A stretch of 64,000 nucleotides of DNA from Parasutterella excrementihominis YIT 11859 (GTDB lineage Bacteria > Pseudomonadota > Gammaproteobacteria > Burkholderiales > Burkholderiaceae_F). Location of the stretch: positions 1 to 64,000 of the forward strand of contig NZ_GL883766.1 in assembly GCF_000205025.1 (NCBI RefSeq). Reading direction: 5' to 3'. Position 1 is the stretch's first letter; each line of letters begins with the position of its first letter. The translations under genes and the position numbers were made by a program. Positions 46,032 through 55,033 of this stretch are shown piece by piece. The notes under the pieces are model-generated. The model worked only from the letters and a program-made list of their open reading frames with translations. It was not told the DNA's origin and did no database searches.

Positions 46032-46919
46032 TTATTTATTATTTAGAGACCTTAAAAGTTCAAGAATTGCGGCAAATTCTTTTTCATTTTTAAATGAAAT
46101 CTGTAAGTTACCTCTTCCTTTAGAATTTGATACAAGTTTTACATCTGTATTCAGGATTTTTGAAAGCTCATCCTCAAATTTAGTAAATTCCGAGCTTTTT
46201 TGCACCGTTTTATGGGGATTCTCGCTTGTATTTTCCCTTTCTTTATAACGCGCAACGTATTCCTCAGTCTGTCGGACGGAGAGTCCTTTTTCTTTGATTT
46301 GCTGGGCAAGCCAGACTTGCTGTTCTTCCGGGAGAGAGAGCAGGGCTCTTGCGTGACCCATTTCTATTTCACCGGCTCTGAGCATGGTCTTAACCGCTTC
46401 CGGCAAACCTAACAGACGAAGAAGATTAGATATCATCGGTCTGGAACGGCCGATAGCCTCTGCTACACCTTCATGACTGTATTTGAATTCTTCAATGAGT
46501 CTTTGAATCCCTTCCGCGGTTTCCAAAGCATTGAGGTCTTTTCTCTGAAGATTTTCGACAAGGCCAACGATCATGGCCTGCTTATCGCTCACGTCCAAAA
46601 TCGTTACCGGGACTTTTTTCAACCCTGCTATTTTGGCAGCCTGGTAGCGTCGTTCACCGGCCAAAATTTCATACTTGTCCGAGGAGAGCTTTCTTACAAC
46701 AATCGGATTTAGGATCCCGTTTTGTTTAATGGATTGTGCTAACTCGGCCAAGCCGGAATTTTCAACGTCGTTTCTCGGCTGAAATTTTCCCGGCTTGAGA
46801 GCCGAAAGCGGCAAAGAACTTTTCGGCTCCGGAACCTTCGGATTGTCTATCACATCGGCAACGTTTTTCATACTGAAAACGCTGTCCATATTTTTTCCTA
46901 ATCCTTTTCTAACAACCAC
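46032..46919 (-). CDS. parB: Chromosome-partitioning protein ParB (Spo0J family)
   Basis: A 295-aa CTP-dependent DNA clamp that loads at parS. The N-terminal start reads VVRKGLGKNMDSVFS, followed by the CTP/arginine region LAGERRYQAAK, the helix-turn-helix HEGVAEAIGRSRPMISNLLRLLG and a C-terminal dimer domain. GTG at 46919 was chosen because GAGGG lies 5 nt upstream and it starts one base after the parA stop; the GTG at 46931 would overlap parA by 11 nt. Two parS-like sites lie at 55016 and 55340. Confidence 0.93.
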   Translation of the reverse strand: MVVRKGLGKNMDSVFSMKNVADVIDNPKVPEPKSSLPLSALKPGKFQPRNDVENSGLAELAQSIKQNGILNPIVVRKLSSDKYEILAGERRYQAAKIAGLKKVPVTILDVSDKQAMIVGLVENLQRKDLNALETAEGIQRLIEEFKYSHEGVAEAIGRSRPMISNLLRLLGLPEAVKTMLRAGEIEMGHARALLSLPEEQQVWLAQQIKEKGLSVRQTEEYVARYKERENTSENPHKTVQKSSEFTKFEDELSKILNTDVKLVSNSKGRGNLQISFKNEKEFAAILELLRSLNNK

Positions 46920-46920
46920 T

Positions 46921-47718
46921 TCAACCCTCACGCTTTCTGTTTTTGAGAAGTTTCTTTAACTTGTCTTTTTTCACAAGTTCTTCTGCAAACGTTTTATAAG
47001 ATACGGCGCCTCTTGATGAGGGGTCGTACTGAATCCCTGAAAGTCCGTAGCTAGGGGCTTCTGCGAGGCGAACATTTGTCGGAATAACGGAAGAGAAAAC
47101 CGATGACCCGAAATATCCGGAGAGCTGCTCGCTAACTTCACGCTGAAGCGTAATACGAGGATCAAACTTCACTCTCAAAAGACCGGTAATCACCAAACCG
47201 CTGTTCACTTGCTCTCGGACGGCGCGAATACTCAGCAATAAGTCTGAAACACCTTCAAGAGAGTAGTACTCGCACGTCATCGGAATAATCAGACCGTCTG
47301 CCGCACAAAATGCATTGATTGTCAGAATTGAAAGTGTAGGAGGGCAGTCAATGATAATGACGTCATATTGCCCAGACACTTCGTCCAGCTTCGTCTTTAA
47401 CCTCAGCTCTTTTCTCGCTGCAGACAATAATTCTTCCTCGGCTGCGGCAAGCTTTCTATTAGAACCCAGAATGTCGTAGCCGGATGTGGAGTGAGTGATC
47501 ACTTTCTTTATGTCCGCTCTGTCCAACAATACTTCGTAAACAGATTGAACAAGATTATTTTTCTCAAGCCCGCTCCCTGTCGTCGCGTTTCCCTGTGGAT
47601 CAAGGTCAACCAACAAAACATTAAAAGACAGCTGAGACAACGCAGCAGCTAAGTTAACGGCTGTGGTCGTTTTTCCCACACCGCCCTTTTGATTAGCTAT
47701 ACAGTAAATTTTTGCCAT
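46921..47718 (-). CDS. parA: Chromosome-partitioning ATPase ParA (Soj)
   Basis: A 265-aa deviant Walker ATPase. KGGVGKTT (11-18) with the signature lysine, DLDPQGNAT (Walker A'-like) and IIIDCPPTLS are typical. It pairs with ParB to move the replication origin. In most Burkholderiales parA follows rsmG directly; here a plus-strand block of about 4.4 kb lies between. Confidence 0.96.
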   Translation of the reverse strand: MAKIYCIANQKGGVGKTTTAVNLAAALSQLSFNVLLVDLDPQGNATTGSGLEKNNLVQSVYEVLLDRADIKKVITHSTSGYDILGSNRKLAAAEEELLSAARKELRLKTKLDEVSGQYDVIIIDCPPTLSILTINAFCAADGLIIPMTCEYYSLEGVSDLLLSIRAVREQVNSGLVITGLLRVKFDPRITLQREVSEQLSGYFGSSVFSSVIPTNVRLAEAPSYGLSGIQYDPSSRGAVSYKTFAEELVKKDKLKKLLKNRKREG

Positions 47719-47964
47719 GTTGTCTATATATTCCGAAATTTTTCAAGCCGATTAGTAAATTCTTTAATTTTACCCAATTAGGGAAAAAGGTTTTTAGCTG
47801 TTTAATTTTTAGTAATGACAGACATAACTTTTCACCTTTGTACGGCGGCGACCGAATACTCTTATCAGAATCCGGAATAACCCAATCTACACACTCTCCG
47901 AGGGAGATGGATACCAGGGAGGCTAGAATTTCTGCATCTACTGAACTACATTTCTATTAACTAG

Positions 47965-49029
47965 ATGGATAAGCAACTTTCGGTCAAACTCCCGCCGTCT
48001 CTCACTGCAGAGACCTCTGTGAAAATATGGGAGCAGGTCCTCGGAGCGGAAAGTTCAGGACAGACTATTTTTGACGCATCGGACCTTACCTTTTGTGATG
48101 AGTCCGGTTTGACACTCTTATACGAGCTGCGGTCGAGACCTGACGCTTTTAAACTTATCAACGTATCGGCCAGCATTGAAACGCTTTACAACACAATGCT
48201 GAAGAATTTTTCTCCGAAACCGGTCGAGAAAAAATCTCTAGGCGTTGTAAGCAGTCTCGGAAAATGGCTTTACGACGCTGCCTCTTCCACCAAGCAAAGC
48301 ATCATTTTTTTAGGTTCGGCATGCTGCGCTCTGACAGACGTGTTGCTGCATCCGTCTCAAATCCGTTTCGGAGAAATTCTCTCCGTCTCAGATGAGGCCG
48401 GCAGCAGAGCCGTAGGCATTATCTGCCTTATCGGTTTCTTAATGGGCGTCATTATCGCTTTTGAAACGGCCTTAGTTGCTCAAATTTTCGGAGCCGTTAT
48501 TTTCGTAGTCAATGGTATCGGAATTGCGATGACAAGAGAATTGGGGCCTCTTATGACCGCAATCCTCTTTGCCGGTCGAAGTGGTTCTGCCTTCGCAGCC
48601 CAGCTCGGAACTCAAAAAGTTAATGAAGAATTAAATGCATTAACGACCTTCGGCCTGAGCCCAATGTACTTTTTAGTCGTTCCTCGCCTGATCGCTTCCT
48701 CCCTTGTCGTGCCGCTATTGTCTGTCTTTGCCACGATCCTAGGGATCCTTGGAGGAGGTCTAGTCATGGCAATGTACGACATTACGTATACACAGTTTTA
48801 TGTACAGCTACTTAAATCCGTGACTGTGACCGATATTGTTTTCGGGTTAGTGAAGGCTGTAATTTTCGGTTTTGTAATTGCACTTATCGGGTGTCAATGC
48901 GGTATGAACACCGGTGCCGGTGCAGCTGCCGTCGGTTCTTCTACGACGAAATCCGTTGTTAAAAGCATTATTTGGATTGTCGTGATCGACGGTGCTGCAG
49001 CTCTTCTGACTAACAGGTTGGGAATATGA
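47965..49029 (+). CDS. MlaE-type lipid ABC transporter permease with N-terminal STAS domain
   Basis: A 354-aa fusion. Residues 1-95 form a STAS-like domain (PSLTAETSVKIWEQVL, DASDLTFCDESGLTLLYEL), the same fold as MlaB. From about 120 the MlaE permease follows, with GVIIAFETALVAQIFGA and the ELGPLMTAILFAGRSGSAFAAQLGTQKVNEELNAL segment. It should form the core of an MCE-type phospholipid transporter with the three genes downstream. Its stop overlaps the next start by 4 bases. The promoter must lie in the 246-nt divergent gap to parA. Confidence 0.9.
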   Translation: MDKQLSVKLPPSLTAETSVKIWEQVLGAESSGQTIFDASDLTFCDESGLTLLYELRSRPDAFKLINVSASIETLYNTMLKNFSPKPVEKKSLGVVSSLGKWLYDAASSTKQSIIFLGSACCALTDVLLHPSQIRFGEILSVSDEAGSRAVGIICLIGFLMGVIIAFETALVAQIFGAVIFVVNGIGIAMTRELGPLMTAILFAGRSGSAFAAQLGTQKVNEELNALTTFGLSPMYFLVVPRLIASSLVVPLLSVFATILGILGGGLVMAMYDITYTQFYVQLLKSVTVTDIVFGLVKAVIFGFVIALIGCQCGMNTGAGAAAVGSSTTKSVVKSIIWIVVIDGAAALLTNRLGI

Positions 49030-49790
49030 TGGACACCTCTAAGAAATCCGTAATAAGTGTGCGTAACCTCACGATGGGTTGGCCGGGAAAGATTCTTTTA
49101 GAGAATGTATCTTTCGATATTTATGAAAAACAAATTGTTTTCATAATGGGAGGGTCCGGCTGCGGAAAATCCACGTTGATGAAAACTATCATCGGTTTGA
49201 ATCCGCCCATGGCCGGAGACATACTTATTCGAGGAAAAAGTATTATCAACTCGGGAAAAGAAATTCCTGAAATTCAGCGAAGCTTAGGCATCATGTACCA
49301 AAGCGGAGCCTTGTTCGGTTCTCTAACTGTTTTGGAAAACGTCCGTTTCCCGTTGGATCAATTTTCAAAACTACCCTTAGAAGCCAGAAACCTAACTGCA
49401 CAAATGCTTCTGAACGCTATGGAGATGCCCGGTTCGGCCAACTTAACTCCCGGGGAACTTTCCGGAGGCATGATCAAGAGAGCCGGCATAGCCAGAGCCC
49501 TGTCTCTCGGAGCAACTATTCTTCTATTAGACGAACCAAGCGCAGGACTTGACCCTATAACTGCGGCCAACTTAGACCAAACAATACGCAAACTTCGCGA
49601 CAATCTAGGGGCAACTTTCGTCATTGTCAGTCACGAATTGAAAAGTATTTTTAGAATCGCAGACAGATGCATCATGCTTGATCCAAAAACACGTTCCATC
49701 ATCGCCGACGGGGCACCTAACGACTTACAAAAAAATTCTCCTAACCCGTGGGTTAGACAATTTTTTAATGCTCAACCTGATGCGGAGTAG
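49026..49790 (+). CDS. MlaF-type ABC transporter ATP-binding protein
   Basis: A 254-aa ATPase with Walker A GGSGCGKST (42-50), the family-typical MYQSGALFGSLTVLENVRFPL, signature ELSGGMIKR (145-149 LSGGM), and Walker B ILLLDEP (165-171). It is the energiser of the MCE transporter encoded around it. Translationally coupled to the permease (ATGA overlap); the MCE protein begins 2 nt after its stop. Confidence 0.94.
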   Translation: MMDTSKKSVISVRNLTMGWPGKILLENVSFDIYEKQIVFIMGGSGCGKSTLMKTIIGLNPPMAGDILIRGKSIINSGKEIPEIQRSLGIMYQSGALFGSLTVLENVRFPLDQFSKLPLEARNLTAQMLLNAMEMPGSANLTPGELSGGMIKRAGIARALSLGATILLLDEPSAGLDPITAANLDQTIRKLRDNLGATFVIVSHELKSIFRIADRCIMLDPKTRSIIADGAPNDLQKNSPNPWVRQFFNAQPDAE

Positions 49791-49792
49791 AA

Positions 49793-50788
49793 ATGGGAGT
49801 TAAAACAAATTATTTCAGATTGGGCCTGTTTGTAGTCGCTGCCATTGCAGCGGCAATCGCCTCTATCCTTATACTTCTCGGCCCGAGCCTTGGAAAGCCG
49901 TACGCAGAAATGGAGACGTATTTCCAATTTTCTATCAGCGGACTAGAAGTCGGAGCCCCGGTTAAATTTAGAGGTATCCAGGTCGGACAGGTTCAAGAGA
50001 TTCTCTTATCGACGGAAGCCTATCCGTCTTCTTCTCAAGAAATTCTTTCTGAGACCAAAGCTGTTGCCGTTGTAAGAATGAGAATGGAACTGGCTGGAAA
50101 GGAAGTTGAATCCCACCTTCAGGACTATATTAATCACGGTCTGAGAATCCAAACACAGCTTGCGGGCATCACCGGCTCCTTGTATCTCTCTGTAGATTTC
50201 CTGGATCCGAAGAAATATCCCGCAGATCGTGTTCCTTTTGATTGGAAACCTAAGTATTTGTTCATTCCGTCAGCTCCAAGCTTGAGCAATGAAATTGTTG
50301 AAAATGTCAAAGGCTTCCTTGCCAGTCTTGATTCTTTAAATATCAACAAAGATCTCCAGGAAACCGTCCCCGTGATCCAATCTCTCATTGCTAATCTTGA
50401 GAGGATCGCGAACGGAATTGATCCGTCCTCCTTTAATAAACTTGGAAGCTCTCTTTCCAACCTACTTAACCAAGCTGACAACAAGATCAATCAGTTCGAC
50501 ATCAACCAGCTGAACACACTCATTGCGCAGCTGGATAAATCTGCTGAGCAAATCGGCAACCTCAGTCAAAAAGCTGAGACTAAACAGCTCGTAACCAACC
50601 TGACAAACTTATCTCGTAATCTAAATCAGATGGTTTCTAACAATGGTTACGACGTAACGGTTACGCTTATGAACTTAAGTAAGATCGCACAAAATTTAAA
50701 GAATCTTACGAACAATATTTCGGATTCCGCCTCTGAGTTTTTAGCACCAGCGCCAAAGACAGCAGAACCCTTCCAAGTTAATAAATAG
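49793..50788 (+). CDS. MCE-domain protein (MlaD-like)
   Basis: A 331-aa protein anchored by one N-terminal helix (about 7-28), with an MCE domain (about 38-118; SISGLEVGAPVKFRGIQVGQVQEILL). A long hydrophilic helical region (about 165-315) with Asn/Leu/Gln-rich heptad-like stretches follows. MCE proteins form the hexameric ring that carries lipid across the periplasm. The long helical tail resembles the tunnel-forming PqiB/LetB or Mce types more than short MlaD. Confidence 0.88.
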   Translation: MGVKTNYFRLGLFVVAAIAAAIASILILLGPSLGKPYAEMETYFQFSISGLEVGAPVKFRGIQVGQVQEILLSTEAYPSSSQEILSETKAVAVVRMRMELAGKEVESHLQDYINHGLRIQTQLAGITGSLYLSVDFLDPKKYPADRVPFDWKPKYLFIPSAPSLSNEIVENVKGFLASLDSLNINKDLQETVPVIQSLIANLERIANGIDPSSFNKLGSSLSNLLNQADNKINQFDINQLNTLIAQLDKSAEQIGNLSQKAETKQLVTNLTNLSRNLNQMVSNNGYDVTVTLMNLSKIAQNLKNLTNNISDSASEFLAPAPKTAEPFQVNK

Positions 50789-50796
50789 GCACGCTT

Positions 50797-51402
50797 ATGA
50801 AGAGAAGAACTCTTGCTTTAGGACTTTTAACCGGACTAGCCAGCTGCTCAATCCTCCCTGAAAGACCTCCGCTGAAGCTCTATACACTTCTTGCGAATCT
50901 AAACACTCAGGACTGCAGAGCACCGAAACGCCGTCTCTCCAGTGTGCGCATCAATTCCCCTATGATTGCGTCTCCCTATGACAGTACGCGCTGCTATGTG
51001 TTAATTAAGGACAACCGAATCTACAACACAGACATCAATAGGTTTTCATCTAATCCCGGCAACCTCATCGGAGACGGCTTACGCGAAGTCATACAAGACT
51101 GTGGACCATGGAATATTGTCCTTTCTCCTAATTCCATCAGTACACCTGCTTATCAGCTCACGGTCTTTGTTTCCAAGTTCTTCATCAATGCTGTTAAGAA
51201 ACCGTTTGCAGCTGTCGTCGAAATGGAAGTTTCTGTGGTGGCAAGCGTTTCCGGCAAACTGGTTTTCCATGAAACCTACAGCCAAACACAGAACACGCCA
51301 ACAGACGATATGCCGGGAGCCGTGAGCGCCTTTGATGTCTGCCTCGAGAACATCTTCAAGACATTAACCAACGACCTCAATAAGCAAGCCACAAGAATGT
51401 GA
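50797..51402 (+). CDS. ABC-type transport auxiliary lipoprotein (PqiC-like)
   Basis: A 201-aa lipoprotein with lipobox LASC (Cys at about residue 17) and a PqiC/DUF330-type core (LYTLLANLNTQDCRAPKRRLS, then GNLIGDGLREVIQDCGPWNIVL). It has four or five extra cysteines. It probably connects the MCE ring to the outer membrane. Spacing of 8 nt to the MCE gene indicates one operon. No MlaC periplasmic carrier is present, as in PqiABC-like systems. Confidence 0.82.
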   Translation: MKRRTLALGLLTGLASCSILPERPPLKLYTLLANLNTQDCRAPKRRLSSVRINSPMIASPYDSTRCYVLIKDNRIYNTDINRFSSNPGNLIGDGLREVIQDCGPWNIVLSPNSISTPAYQLTVFVSKFFINAVKKPFAAVVEMEVSVVASVSGKLVFHETYSQTQNTPTDDMPGAVSAFDVCLENIFKTLTNDLNKQATRM

Positions 51403-51502
51403 GGTTAGCGTGCTTGTTCCTCTCTGATTTAAGCTCACTCTGGACTCGCGCCTTCTCCTAATCCGAAGAGGCGAGGGGAAGGCTATAGGAATTCTGGAAA
51501 TA

Positions 51503-52333
51503 ATGAAATCGATAACGCGTCGCGCCTTATTAACGATTCTCGCCGGTTTTTCTTTTTTTAATCCGGCAGCAGTCCTAAGCGCAAAAGAAAAAGAGTTAGC
51601 GATTTTCTATAGTTTCTCGGGAAACTCTAAGAGAGTCACAGAAATTTTTCAAAAATTAGAGCACTGCGATATCTCAGAAATTAAAACCTTGGAGCCTTAT
51701 AACGCTTATGACGCGAGAGAGGACAGAAAGAAGAGAGAACTTCCTCCCATCTCACCGTTGAACATAGATTTGGACAATTACCGAAAGATCGTCCTGATTT
51801 TTCCTGTCTGGGGGTACACGCCGGCTTTGCCGATGCAAAGCTTCCTGAGGAAACATTCACTAAACAACGAAGTGGAAATTATTTCCGTAGGTGTCGGACG
51901 GCTAGGCGGAATGTATAAAGACGTCCATAAGCTGCTTCCTCACGCAAAGATCACACGCTTCACACACGTCCCTAGGGCCTCCGACCTCACTGATAGGGAA
52001 CTTGAGACGATGCTCCGCAATCGATCTTTGCCTCCTTCAATGCATGCCATACTCACAAAAGGCTTGGATGCCTACAAAGAAGAAATTAAAGCGCGCATTG
52101 ATTTCACAAATGCAGAATTTGCAAAGATGCTTCCGAGAACGGCCACATGGTGCAAAACACCACAGGTAAAGCCTAAGCCGCGTCTAAGTACCAATCCTGC
52201 ACCTGACTGTCTGAGTTTTCAAAATAATATTCTGTATTTCAATGGGCAGCCCATCGGCATGGGCGTCTTTTATGGTGCACTTCCTTCGGAAGGAAGCGAA
52301 GTAACAATTTCCGGTTCGACGAACGCAGTCTGA
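51503..52333 (+). CDS. Exported flavodoxin-like protein with a twin-arginine signal
   Basis: A 276-aa precursor. The N-terminus contains SITRRALLTILAGFSFF, a Tat-like motif with hydrophobic stretch, ending near VLSA. The core (about 30-200) is a flavodoxin fold: P-loop FYSFSGNSKRV, LIFPVWGYTPALPMQSFL and the GVGRLGGMYKDVH segment. A C-terminal tail of about 60 residues has two cysteines. An FMN-binding role outside the cytoplasm is expected. Only a weak GGAAA ribosome-binding site is present. It stands 100 nt after the lipoprotein gene and may or may not be in that operon. Confidence 0.8.
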   Translation: MKSITRRALLTILAGFSFFNPAAVLSAKEKELAIFYSFSGNSKRVTEIFQKLEHCDISEIKTLEPYNAYDAREDRKKRELPPISPLNIDLDNYRKIVLIFPVWGYTPALPMQSFLRKHSLNNEVEIISVGVGRLGGMYKDVHKLLPHAKITRFTHVPRASDLTDRELETMLRNRSLPPSMHAILTKGLDAYKEEIKARIDFTNAEFAKMLPRTATWCKTPQVKPKPRLSTNPAPDCLSFQNNILYFNGQPIGMGVFYGALPSEGSEVTISGSTNAV

Positions 52334-52358
52334 AATCTCATTAAGCGTTAGCATTTTC

Positions 52359-52391
52359 TTGTGAGCTGCGATTGTTCACCGCAACTCACAA
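52359..52391. other. Imperfect hairpin between convergent flavodoxin and rsmG genes
   Basis: TTGTGAG-c-TGCG pairs with CGCA-a-CTCACAA with one mismatch. It lies between the convergent 3' ends of the flavodoxin gene and rsmG, without a clear T tract, so a bidirectional terminator is possible but not certain. Confidence 0.45.
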
Positions 52392-52452
52392 ATAAAGGGA
52401 CGATGTTGAGTTACATCTTCCTTAATAAAAATTGAAGCGAACTTTAAGCTCC

Positions 52453-53097
52453 TTATTTCTTCTTTAAAACTATCAGATGTCTTTCAGTATCCAGGAAAGG
52501 AACTTTCAGCTCTATCACTTTCTCCACACCAACACCGGCCGGAAGCTCGTTAATTTCCTCGACCGGATACTTGCCTTTCATGGCTAGCCATCGTCCATTC
52601 TCGTCAATTAAGTGCTCAGTTAACGTCACGAAGCTTGCTAATGAAGAGAATGCTCTGCAACTAATTAAATTAAAAGGCTTTAATGGATGAAAATTTTCAA
52701 CTCTTTCATTAAAAGCATTGACATTCGGAAGTTTCAGTTGAATGACCGCTTGTCGAACAAAAGTTATTTTCTTATTAACCGTGTCGATTAAATTAAAGTC
52801 AAAATCTTTCAAGAAGATTGACAAGGGAATAGCAGGTAATCCCCCGCCACACCCAACGTCCAAAGTTCTGCAACCTACTTCTGATCCGTACAACTTGAAA
52901 TAAGGAAGTAGCGTCAAAGAATCCAACAGATGTTTTCTAATTACGTCCCCTTCGTCTCGAATCGCTGTAAGGTTATAAACTTTATTCCATTTCAGCAACA
53001 GCTCGGAGAAAGAAATCAACTTTGAAACCTCTTCTTCACCGGCTGTTATCCCGAGCCTTTCCAATCCTTGGATGAGTTCTTCTCGATTCTTTTCCAT
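52453..53097 (-). CDS. rsmG: 16S rRNA 7-methylguanosine methyltransferase RsmG (GidB)
   Basis: A 214-aa SAM-dependent methyltransferase of G527 in 16S rRNA. LDVGCGGGLPAIPL is the SAM motif, and KWNKVYNLTAIRDEGDVIRKHLLDSL is the family N-terminal signature. Only 2 nt separate it from mnmG. Loss-of-function mutations in this gene give low-level streptomycin resistance in other bacteria. Confidence 0.97.
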   Translation of the reverse strand: MEKNREELIQGLERLGITAGEEEVSKLISFSELLLKWNKVYNLTAIRDEGDVIRKHLLDSLTLLPYFKLYGSEVGCRTLDVGCGGGLPAIPLSIFLKDFDFNLIDTVNKKITFVRQAVIQLKLPNVNAFNERVENFHPLKPFNLISCRAFSSLASFVTLTEHLIDENGRWLAMKGKYPVEEINELPAGVGVEKVIELKVPFLDTERHLIVLKKK

Positions 53098-53099
53098 AT

Positions 53100-55010
53100 T
53101 TACTCCTTCTTTCCTCGGTATCGTTTCAGATAAACGAGAAGGATAGAAATCGCCGCAGGTGTCACCCCGGAAATATTTAAAGCCTCCCCAAGTGTTCTCG
53201 GTTTGATCTTTTTCAATTTTTGTGTGATTTCAAACGACAGGCCCTTTGCAGAATCGTAATCAAAATCTTCTGGAATAACCGTCTCTATTTTTTCCAAGTT
53301 CTTCTGAACTTCGGCTTTTTGTTTGTCTTCATAGCCGGAATACTTAACTTTAGTCGTAAGCGTTTCAGCGTCTTCGTCCGAAAGATAGGGCGGAGGCAGC
53401 AGCGATTCTCCGTCTTTTGTCTTCAATAATTTGAGTTTTTGATAATCTACTTCCGGTCGTTTCAGCATTACATAGAGTTGTGATTCCTTAGAAAGTTCAG
53501 CGCCCACAACTTCTTCTAAGCTGAATTTATCCAGTACACCGGGGTTCACCCAAATACTTTTAAGACGTTCTCTCTCTCTTGCTAACCGCTCTCTTTTTTC
53601 TTGGAAGAATTTCCAGCGCTCTTCTGACACAACTCCAAGCTTATAACCGATCTCAGTAAGTCGTTCATCTGCGTTATCTTCCCTCAGGCTCAGCCTATAT
53701 TCTGCCCGCGAGGTGAACATACGGTACGGTTCATTCACGCCTTTGGTGATCAAATCATTTACCATCACACCGAGATAAGCTTGATCTCTGCGGAGCAGGA
53801 AAGGCTCTTCATCTCTAATTTTTAAAACTGCATTGATACCCGCCATCAAGCCTTGGGCCGCGGCCTCTTCGTAGCCGGTAGTACCGTTTACCTGACCTGC
53901 CAAGAATAAATTATCAAATTCTTTACTTTCAAGATTGTCTTTCAAATGGGTAGGATCGTAATAATCATATTCAATCGCGTAACCGGGTCTTATGATGTGT
54001 ACATTTTCCAAGCCCTTAATGGAATGAATGAAATTCACCTGAACGTCGTAAGGCAAACTTGTTGAAATTCCGTTGGGATAATACTCATAAGTATTTAACC
54101 CTTCCGGCTCTAAGAAGACATGGTGAGAATTTTTAGAAGCAAACTTGTGAATTTTGTCTTCGATTGAAGGACAGTAACGAGGACCTATCCCTTCAATAAC
54201 ACCTGTAAATAAAGGCGAACGGTCTAAACCTTTCCTAATAAAGTCATGAGTCGTTTGGTTCGTATCTGTTATCCAACAAGGCACTTGCTGCGGATGATCC
54301 TCAGGCGAACCCATGTAAGAGAAGACCGGCACCGGCTCGGAATCGCCCAACTGCCTTTCACATTTAGAAAAATCGATTGTTCTTCCGTCTAATCGCGCAG
54401 GTGTGCCTGTCTTCAAACGAGCTTTAGGTAACCCTAGCTCCGCCAGATTAATTCCTAAATTTACCGAAGAAGGGTCACCGGATCTGCCGGCAAGGTATGA
54501 AGTTTGTCCGATAAATACTTTACCGTTCAAGAAGGTACCGGCGCACAAAACGACTGCCTTAGCCTTTATCGAGATTCCTGATCGTAAATAGACACCGGCA
54601 ACTTTCCCGTTTTCAAGAAGCAGGGCGTCAACAGCTTCCTCAATCAAAGACAAATTTTCTATTGCTTCGATTCTTGTCCGCATCTGATATTTATAGAGAC
54701 GCCGATCAATTTGTGCTCTCGTAGCGCGAACGGCTGCACCTTTAGACGCATTTAAAACCCTAAATTGAATACCGGAAAAATCCGTAGCTTTTGCGATTAA
54801 ACCATCTAAGGCATCAACTTCTTTAACTAAATGGCTTTTTCCGATGCCCCCAATAGATGGATTGCAAGATTGCTGGCCCAAATTGTCCAAATTATGGGTT
54901 ACTAAAAGCGTTTTAGCTTTCATTCTTGCGCAGGCGGCTGCCGCTTCAATTCCGGCATTTCCTCCGCCAACAACAATTACTTCGTATTCATTTGGATAAC
55001 AATAACTCAT
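53100..55010 (-). CDS. mnmG: tRNA uridine-5-carboxymethylaminomethyl modification enzyme MnmG (GidA)
   Basis: A 636-aa FAD protein that with MnmE installs cmnm5U34 in tRNAs. It has [10 protein letters not shown] (about 16-25), the [23 protein letters not shown] motif and the C-terminal helical domain ending near IRRF-like [17 protein letters not shown] at 55010 begins the conserved sequence; an earlier in-frame start at 55049 overlaps mnmE. The 23-nt gap to mnmE contains a parS-like site. Confidence 0.97.
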   Translation of the reverse strand: MSYCYPNEYEVIVVGGGNAGIEAAAACARMKAKTLLVTHNLDNLGQQSCNPSIGGIGKSHLVKEVDALDGLIAKATDFSGIQFRVLNASKGAAVRATRAQIDRRLYKYQMRTRIEAIENLSLIEEAVDALLLENGKVAGVYLRSGISIKAKAVVLCAGTFLNGKVFIGQTSYLAGRSGDPSSVNLGINLAELGLPKARLKTGTPARLDGRTIDFSKCERQLGDSEPVPVFSYMGSPEDHPQQVPCWITDTNQTTHDFIRKGLDRSPLFTGVIEGIGPRYCPSIEDKIHKFASKNSHHVFLEPEGLNTYEYYPNGISTSLPYDVQVNFIHSIKGLENVHIIRPGYAIEYDYYDPTHLKDNLESKEFDNLFLAGQVNGTTGYEEAAAQGLMAGINAVLKIRDEEPFLLRRDQAYLGVMVNDLITKGVNEPYRMFTSRAEYRLSLREDNADERLTEIGYKLGVVSEERWKFFQEKRERLARERERLKSIWVNPGVLDKFSLEEVVGAELSKESQLYVMLKRPEVDYQKLKLLKTKDGESLLPPPYLSDEDAETLTTKVKYSGYEDKQKAEVQKNLEKIETVIPEDFDYDSAKGLSFEITQKLKKIKPRTLGEALNISGVTPAAISILLVYLKRYRGKKE

Positions 55011-55015
55011 CTTTT

Positions 55016-55031
55016 TGTTCCACGTGAAACA
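55016..55031. other. parS: parS-like site between mnmE and mnmG
   Basis: TGTTCCACGTGAAACA matches the general parS consensus TGTTNCACGTGAAACA at every position. It fills most of the 23-nt gap between mnmE and mnmG and overlaps the mnmG leader. parB and parA are 7-9 kb away. Confidence 0.85.
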
Positions 55032-55033
55032 GC

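Noticed and set aside
47594-47602. DnaA-box-like TGTGGATCA in parA
   Set aside because: It encodes part of the conserved DPQG motif of ParA and differs from the consensus.
51437-51483. Inverted repeats around the flavodoxin upstream region
   Set aside because: The stems are imperfect and short, without a T tract or promoter match, so no feature was called.
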